Assembly (NCBI GenBank): GCA_030263385.1
Contig: SZOX01000008.1
Coordinates: forward strand, 40,416 to 104,415
Direction of reading: 5' to 3'
From: Zeimonas sp003577305
GTDB taxonomy: Bacteria; Pseudomonadota; Gammaproteobacteria; Burkholderiales; Burkholderiaceae_E
Length of the DNA stretch: 64,000 bases
Position numbers and translations under genes: made by a program. Shown piece by piece: positions 59,392 through 64,000 of this stretch; position 1 is the stretch's first letter; every line of letters begins with the position of its first letter. The notes beneath the pieces were generated by a model. That model did not search any database. It was not told the origin of the DNA and saw only the letters and a program-made list of their open reading frames with translations.

Positions 59392-60906
59392 ATGAACCTC
59401 GCGCATTGGCTCGAGCGCAGCGCAGCGGTCTTCGGCGAGCGGCCCGCGATCGCACTCGGGCACACTGCCCTGTGCAGCTACCGCGAGTTCGCCGCCAGCG
59501 CCGCGCGCACCGCCGCCTGGCTGCACGAGCAGGGGCTGGTGCCGGGCGACCGCGTCGGCTTCTTCCTCGGCAACCAGCCCGACTACCTGCGCCTGCTCTG
59601 GGGCGTCTGGTGGGCCGGCATGATCGCGGTGCCGATCAACGCCCGGCTGCACGGGCGCGAGGCCGCGTTCATCCTGTCGGACTGCGCCGCCACGCTTTGC
59701 TTCACCGACGCCAGCCACGCCGACCGGCTGGCCGGCCACGTGCCAGGCGCCTGCCGGATCATCGATCGGCATCCGTTCCTCGACGACCCTGCCGGCGCGG
59801 CAGCGCCGATCGCGGCGCGCACCGAGGACGACGACGCCTGGCTCTTCTACACCAGCGGCACCACCGGCAGGCCCAAGGGCGTGCGGCTCTGCGCGCGCAA
59901 CCTGCGCTGGATGACGCTCGCGTACCTGGCCGAAGTGCAGCCGGTGGCGCCCGGCGACGCGATGCTGCACGCGGCGCCGCTGTCGCACGGCAGCGGCCTG
60001 TACCACTTTCCCTACGTGCTGCACGGCGGCGTCAACGTGCTGCCCGAGTCCGGAGGGTTCGACGGCGCCGAGATCGCGGCGCTGGCCGCGCACTGGGGCA
60101 ACGCGTCGCTCTTCGCCGCGCCCACCATGGTGCGCCGCCTGGTCGACTGGGCGCGCGGGCAGCCGCGGCCGCTTCCGGGGCTGGCCACCGTCGTCTATGG
60201 CGGCGGGCCGATGTACCTGTCCGACATCGAGGACGCCTGCGCGGTGCTCGGTCCGCACCTGGCGCAGATTTACGGACAGGGCGAGAGCCCGATGACGATC
60301 ACGGTGCTGCCCCGCCACGTGATCGAGGACCGCGCGCATCCGCGCCATCGCGAGCGGCTGGCCTCGGTGGGTTACCCGCAGCCGATGGTCGAGGTGTCGG
60401 TCCGTGCCCCCGACGGCACGCCGGTGCCGGCGGGCGAGCCGGGCGAGGTCTGCGTGCGCGGCGAGGTCGTGATGAAGGGCTACTGGAACCAGCCGCACGC
60501 CACCGAGCAGGTGCTGCGCGGCGGCTGGCTGCGCACCGGCGACATCGGCCGGCTCGACGCCGACGGTTTTCTCACGCTGCTCGATCGCGAGCGCGACCTG
60601 ATCATCAGCGGCGGCAGCAACGTCTATCCGCGCGAGGTCGAGGAGGCGCTGCTGCGGCATCCGGCGGTCTCGGAGGTGAGCGTGATCGGCGCGCCCGACG
60701 CCGAATGGGGCGAGATCGTCGTCGCCTACGTGGTGACGCACGCGCCGGTGGGCGAGAACGAGCTCGATGCGCACTGCCTCGAACACATTGCGCGCTTCAA
60801 GCGGCCGCGGCGCTATCGCTTCGTCGAGGCGCTGCCGAAGAGCGGCTACGGCAAGGTGCTGAAGACCGAGTTGCGCGAGCAGGAGCGCGCGAGCGGCGCG
60901 AACTGA
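59392..60906 (+). CDS. AMP-dependent acyl-CoA synthetase/ligase
   Basis: Adenylate-forming enzyme of 504 residues that activates a carboxylic acid to its CoA ester. Motifs: FYTSGTTGRPKGVRLCARNL near 153 (AMP loop), YGGGPMYLSDIEDA near 268, GYWNQPHATEQVLRGGWLRT near 362 followed by GDIGRLDADGF, and PKSGYGKVLKTEL near 483 with the C-terminal catalytic Lys. The closest types are medium/long-chain or aromatic acid ligases; substrate unknown. ATG 59392 has GGGAG 6 bp upstream; an earlier ATG at 59386 abuts it. Confidence 0.92.
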   Translation: MNLAHWLERSAAVFGERPAIALGHTALCSYREFAASAARTAAWLHEQGLVPGDRVGFFLGNQPDYLRLLWGVWWAGMIAVPINARLHGREAAFILSDCAATLCFTDASHADRLAGHVPGACRIIDRHPFLDDPAGAAAPIAARTEDDDAWLFYTSGTTGRPKGVRLCARNLRWMTLAYLAEVQPVAPGDAMLHAAPLSHGSGLYHFPYVLHGGVNVLPESGGFDGAEIAALAAHWGNASLFAAPTMVRRLVDWARGQPRPLPGLATVVYGGGPMYLSDIEDACAVLGPHLAQIYGQGESPMTITVLPRHVIEDRAHPRHRERLASVGYPQPMVEVSVRAPDGTPVPAGEPGEVCVRGEVVMKGYWNQPHATEQVLRGGWLRTGDIGRLDADGFLTLLDRERDLIISGGSNVYPREVEEALLRHPAVSEVSVIGAPDAEWGEIVVAYVVTHAPVGENELDAHCLEHIARFKRPRRYRFVEALPKSGYGKVLKTELREQERASGAN

Positions 60907-60915
60907 GCGCGCCTC

Positions 60916-61584
60916 TCAGCCGACGTGCTGCGCGAGGAAGGCGAGCGTGCGGCTGCGCGCGAGCCGCGACGACTGCGCGTCGTAGGAGTCGCGCTGGTCG
61001 CAGTTGAAGCCGTGGCCGGCGTCGTAGAAGTGCGCCGCGACTTCCGGGTGCCTGGCGAGCAGTGCGCGCGCCTGCGCGGGCGAGGGCGACTTGTCGCGCT
61101 CGCCGAAGTGGCACAGCACCGGGCACTTCGGCGTTTCGTCGATGTAGTTGGGCATGCCCCCGCCGTAGTACGGCACCGCGGCGGCCAGCCCCGACAGGCG
61201 TGCCGCCGCGAGCCAGGCGATCGTGCCGCCCCAGCAATAGCCGACGATCGCCACCCGCCCGGCGCCGGCCGCGTGCGCGATCGCCGCCGCCACGTCTTTC
61301 AGCGCGTCGTCGAAGTCGATGCGCTGCATGAGCGCGACGCCTGCCTGGATGTCGGCCGGCGCGTAGCCGGTTTCGTGGTTGCGCTGCACGCGGTCGAACA
61401 GCGCCGGGGCGATCGCCAGGTAACCGTCGGCGGCATAGCCGTCGGTGACCGCGCGGATGTGGCTGTTGATGCCGAAGATCTCGGGAGCGATCACCACCGC
61501 GCCGCGCGCCTTGCCCTGCGGCGCGGCCTGCCAGGCGGCGAAGCGATGTCCGTCGGCCGCGGCGAGTTCGATGAAGCTGCCCAT
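60916..61584 (-). CDS. dienelactone hydrolase family protein
   Basis: A 222-residue hydrolase of the dienelactone hydrolase family with the classic Cys nucleophile: RVAIVGYCWGGTIAWLAA near 108. The acid is in CHFGERDKSPSPAQ near 160 and the His in YDAGHGFNCDQRDSY near 190. N-terminal FAAWQAAPQGKARGAVVIAP and GINSHIRAVTDGYAADGYLA are family blocks. It opens ester/lactone rings such as dienelactone in chlorocatechol degradation; many members act elsewhere. It ends 10 bp after the convergent ligase gene. Confidence 0.92.
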   Translation of the reverse strand: MGSFIELAAADGHRFAAWQAAPQGKARGAVVIAPEIFGINSHIRAVTDGYAADGYLAIAPALFDRVQRNHETGYAPADIQAGVALMQRIDFDDALKDVAAAIAHAAGAGRVAIVGYCWGGTIAWLAAARLSGLAAAVPYYGGGMPNYIDETPKCPVLCHFGERDKSPSPAQARALLARHPEVAAHFYDAGHGFNCDQRDSYDAQSSRLARSRTLAFLAQHVG

Positions 61585-61607
61585 CTTCGTTGCCCTCCTT
61601 TCGGCGT

Positions 61608-62453
61608 TCAGAACAGCACCGAACTGAGCCTGCGCCGCCATTCGGACACGAGTTCGGGCTGCGCCGACGCGAGCCCGAACACTTCGATCATCGTCCTGCG
61701 GCCCACGTCTTCGCCGAAGGTGCGGTCGCGGCGCACGATCTCGAGCAGTTGCTCGAGCGCGGACGCCCAGGCCTTCTGTCCGATGTAGTGCCTGGCCAGG
61801 TCGAGCCGCCCCTGCAGGTCGCCGGGCTCGTTGGCGACGCGCTCGAGCAGTCCGGGCGGCGGCGGCGCGACCCCCTCTTCGAGCTGCCGGCGCGCCTGCG
61901 CGAGCAGTTCCTGCACCTGGGGGTCCTGCATCGCTGCGGGCGACAGGCGCGCGAGCTGCGCCTGCGCCGCCCCCGCGTCGTTGTCCTGCAGCAGCAGTTG
62001 CGCGTAGAGCAGCAGCGCCTGGTCGTTGGCCGGATCGGCAGCCAGCGCTTTCTGCAGGTGCCCGATCGCAGCCGGATGGTCGCCGCGCTCGATCGCCTGC
62101 ATCGCCTGCTCGACCTCGACGTCGCCTGCATCGGGCAGCAGGCGGTCGATGAACTCGCGCAACCGGCTTTCGGGCAGCGCGCCCTGGAACTGGTCGACCG
62201 GCTGGCCGTTGACGATGCCGAAGACCGTGGGAATCGAGCGGATGCGGAAGTGCTGGGCGAGCTCGGGCTGCGCGTCGGTGTCCACCTTCACCAGGCGGAA
62301 GCGGCCGCCGTATTGCTGTTCGAGCTTCTCGAGCATCGGGCCGAGCGTCTTGCACGGCCCGCACCACGGCGCCCAGAAATCGAGCACGACCGGGGTCTGC
62401 ATCGACGCATCGATGACGTCGGCCTTGAAGCGTTCGAGAGTGGTGTCGATCAT
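61608..62453 (-). CDS. YbbN/CnoX-like thioredoxin-TPR protein
   Basis: A 281-residue protein with an N-terminal thioredoxin domain (about 1-110; LDFWAPWCGPCKTLGPMLEK, Cys31 and Cys34) and a C-terminal TPR-like part (about 115-281; VEQAMQAIERGDHPAAIGHL, NDQALLLYAQLLLQDNDAGA and ALEQLLEIVRRDR). This is the layout of YbbN/CnoX, a co-chaperone that holds proteins under oxidative or chlorine stress. Unlike E. coli CnoX (SxxC), it keeps a full CGPC site, so it is likely redox-active. It starts at 62453. Confidence 0.9.
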   Translation of the reverse strand: MIDTTLERFKADVIDASMQTPVVLDFWAPWCGPCKTLGPMLEKLEQQYGGRFRLVKVDTDAQPELAQHFRIRSIPTVFGIVNGQPVDQFQGALPESRLREFIDRLLPDAGDVEVEQAMQAIERGDHPAAIGHLQKALAADPANDQALLLYAQLLLQDNDAGAAQAQLARLSPAAMQDPQVQELLAQARRQLEEGVAPPPPGLLERVANEPGDLQGRLDLARHYIGQKAWASALEQLLEIVRRDRTFGEDVGRRTMIEVFGLASAQPELVSEWRRRLSSVLF

Positions 62454-62473
62454 GGCCCTGTTCTGTGCGACGG

Positions 62474-62950
62474 CTACTGCGATATCCGGGTCGTGCCGCG
62501 CGACGGGTCGGTGAGGATGCGCACGCGCTGGCCCGGTGTGAACGACTCGCCGTCGGCCTCCTGCACCACCGCGAAAGTGCGGCCTGCGTCGGTGCGCACC
62601 GTGATCTCGAGCGCCTGGCGCTCGCTGAGCGACTGCTCGGCGTGGCTGCCGACCACGCCGCCGGCCACCGCACCGAGCACCGAGCCGATGATCGCGCCTT
62701 TGCCGCGTCCGACGTTCGATCCGGCGACGCCGCCCACCACCGCGCCGGCAGCAGTGCCGGTCCCGGTCTGCGGGCTGCGCTCCAGGCGCACTTCGCGGAT
62801 CGCCTGGATGACCCCGGTCTCCACCCGCATCGGCCGGCGCGCTTCGCTGGTGGTGTAGGTGTGGCCCGAGGTCGACGGCGCGGCGCAACCGGCCAGCGCT
62901 GCCACGGCGCACAGCGCCATGACCGGAACGATGCTCTTGCTGCGAACCAT
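62474..62950 (-). CDS. glycine-zipper 2TM domain lipoprotein (SlyB/Pcp-like)
   Basis: A 158-residue outer-membrane lipoprotein. The signal peptide ends LCAVAALAGC (lipobox, Cys22). The glycine-zipper region GTAAGAVVGGVAGSNVGRGK plus AIIGSVLGAVAGGVVGSHAE near 65-104 is the Rick_17kDa/2TM motif. The C-terminal part ALEITVRTDAGRTFAVVQEA is a beta domain. Such proteins stabilise the outer membrane. The gene is 20 bp upstream of the thioredoxin gene, on the same strand. Confidence 0.9.
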   Translation of the reverse strand: MVRSKSIVPVMALCAVAALAGCAAPSTSGHTYTTSEARRPMRVETGVIQAIREVRLERSPQTGTGTAAGAVVGGVAGSNVGRGKGAIIGSVLGAVAGGVVGSHAEQSLSERQALEITVRTDAGRTFAVVQEADGESFTPGQRVRILTDPSRGTTRISQ

Positions 62951-63012
62951 GAGCGGTACTCCTGCGGTGGGCGCGAAGGCGCCTCAACCGCTCATTATCG
63001 CAGTTGCGCCGC

Positions 63013-63219
63013 TCAGGGTAGCGCCGCTGCCGCCAGCACGCTGCCGGGCTCGGGGGCGGCGAAAAGCAGCAGCGCCACGACCAGGCCGATCGGGGCGGCG
63101 ACTCTCAGGACTGCGAAGAGGAGTTGATCCCGCTTTTCGCGGGTGCGGGGGAACGCAAGGAGGATCGAATCGACCGGGTGCCTTGCGTTGCCTCCGCGCA
63201 GGACGGCGCGGATTGACAT
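63013..63219 (-). CDS. small hypothetical protein with one membrane segment
   Basis: A 68-residue frame: basic N-terminus (RAVLRGGNARHPVDSILLAF, PRTREKRDQLLFAVLRV) and a hydrophobic end (AAPIGLVVALLLFAAPEPGS). It has a decent upstream AAAGGTGTCCCC. Not recognised; it could be a small membrane protein. Confidence 0.55.
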   Translation of the reverse strand: MSIRAVLRGGNARHPVDSILLAFPRTREKRDQLLFAVLRVAAPIGLVVALLLFAAPEPGSVLAAAALP

Positions 63220-63325
63220 GGGGACACCTTTGTTGAGGGAGCATCACCGCTTGTGCGATGATGTTGCAATCATACCACAAGACAGCTGCTTCAGGGAGTC
63301 GGGCGTGTGGTCGGAGCCAAGGTCG
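63220..63325. promoter_or_regulatory. divergent promoter region between small gene and HNH gene
   Basis: An AT-richer stretch around 63265-63290 (TTGCAATCATACCACAAG) between divergent genes. Candidate promoters are present, but no specific element can be assigned with confidence. Confidence 0.3.
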
Positions 63326-63907
63326 GTGAGCATTCTCGCGCTCGACGCGGGCGGCACCCCGCGCCGCTGGATCGGGCTCGAAGAGGCCGTCGGCTACTAC
63401 TACAAGCAGCAGGTGGCCTGGGATCTGGGCGAGCACGCGTTCACGCTGCACGGCGGAACCTGCCGGGCCACCGGCGAGCGCTCCTCGCTCACGCTGCGCT
63501 CGATCATCGCGGTGCGCGGCGACTCGTCGCGGCGCGCGCGCTTCGAGCACACCCCGGCGCTCACGCGCGAGATGCTGTTCGCACGCGACCGCTTCGTCTG
63601 CGCGTATTGCGGCACGCGGCATCGTGCGTCCGAACTCACCACCGAGCACGTGCAGCCGCAAAGCCGTGGCGGGCGCGACACCTGGACCAACCTGGTCAGC
63701 GCCTGCAAGCCCTGCAACCTGCGCAAGGGCAACCGCACGCCCGAGCAGGCGCGCATGCCGCTGCTCTACGTGCCGTACGTGCCCAGCCTGCACGAGGCGT
63801 TCATCCTGCGCAACCGGCGCATCCTCGCCGACCAGATGGAGTTCCTGATGGCCGGTGTGCCGCCGGGCTCGCGGCTGCATGCCGCCGACAGCGCCTTGCC
63901 CGCCTGA
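63326..63907 (+). CDS. HNH endonuclease
   Basis: A 193-residue HNH nuclease. Zinc-binding FVCAYCGTRHRASELTTEHV near 88-107 and CKPCNLRKGNRTPEQA near 127 frame the active site; EHVQPQSRGGRDTWTNLVSA has the HNH His and Asn. The N-terminus VSILALDAGGTPRRWIGLEE is the usual start of this housekeeping-type group. I choose GTG 63326, since upstream codons do not resemble the family; a frame from 63143 is otherwise open. The role of these small HNH proteins is unknown. Confidence 0.85.
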   Translation: MSILALDAGGTPRRWIGLEEAVGYYYKQQVAWDLGEHAFTLHGGTCRATGERSSLTLRSIIAVRGDSSRRARFEHTPALTREMLFARDRFVCAYCGTRHRASELTTEHVQPQSRGGRDTWTNLVSACKPCNLRKGNRTPEQARMPLLYVPYVPSLHEAFILRNRRILADQMEFLMAGVPPGSRLHAADSALPA

Positions 63908-64000
63908 GAGGGTGTAGCCGAAATGATCAGGCGGCCAACCTTGTTGCGAGCATACGCGCTTCGACCAGCCAGACCCAGGCCACCGGTGCCCATGAGGAGC
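63908..64000. other. end of window, no gene seen
   Basis: 93 bp after the HNH gene. No clear coding sequence or terminator was identified. Confidence 0.4.

Overview
The window looks like a high-GC betaproteobacterial (Burkholderiales-like) chromosome. It begins just after where dnaA would lie, with dnaN and gyrB, the usual gene order next to the replication origin. Most genes are GC-rich with strong codon bias; the 28-44 kb block is clearly poorer in GC. I cannot name the species.

1-9.4 kb: dnaN, gyrB, a ketopantoate-reductase-like gene, an MBL-fold hydrolase overlapping a dadA-type D-amino-acid dehydrogenase, a beta carbonic anhydrase, NnrU, and a ParD/ParE-type toxin-antitoxin pair.

9.5-20.2 kb: a coherent sulfur/electron-transfer locus. 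It encodes two TusA-like proteins, a YeeE/YedE transporter, three small proteins (two DsrE-like), a rhodanese-like lipoprotein, a pentaheme lipoprotein, a small exported Cys-motif protein, a triheme cytochrome and an outer-membrane porin. The last five resemble the ExtHIJKL selenite/tellurite-reduction conduit of Geobacter. Two near-consensus sigma-54 promoters (9483-9498 and 15275-15290) each lie 41 bp before a start codon, and the locus ends with a histidine kinase and an NtrC-type sigma-54 activator. This is the best candidate here for an undescribed regulated system.

20.2-26.5 kb: a rubrerythrin, rubredoxin and rubredoxin-reductase operon divergent from oxyR; a BenE transporter; a GrdB-like protein; and a composite ORF made of pieces of a CoA-transferase and a cysteine dioxygenase.

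26.5-44 kb: a chromosomal integron. The integrase gene (minus strand, LexA-box-like site at its start) is followed by attI and about 22 gene cassettes, nearly all on the plus strand and separated by attC sites of 58-126 bp. Cassettes carry toxin-antitoxin pairs (two BrnT/BrnA plus a truncated brnT, two HigB/HigA-like, two RelE/NadS-like whose toxins both carry lesions), putative nucleases and HEPN-like proteins in four consecutive cassettes (7-10), enzymes (dienelactone hydrolase, SDR, two methyltransferases, a monooxygenase, an alpha/beta hydrolase), membrane proteins, a CPBP protease and a cupin. attI-like core sequences recur inside the array at 36.64 and 43.46 kb.

44-50.4 kb: small accessory genes (SRPBCC, DUF302, MliC-like, LysE, thioesterase, MazG, PEP-mutase-like) mixed with truncated remnants.

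50.4-59.4 kb: an MdtABC-like RND efflux operon in which the second RND subunit is fused in frame to the outer-membrane channel. 59.4-63.9 kb: acyl-CoA ligase, dienelactone hydrolase, a YbbN-like thioredoxin, a glycine-zipper lipoprotein and an HNH endonuclease.
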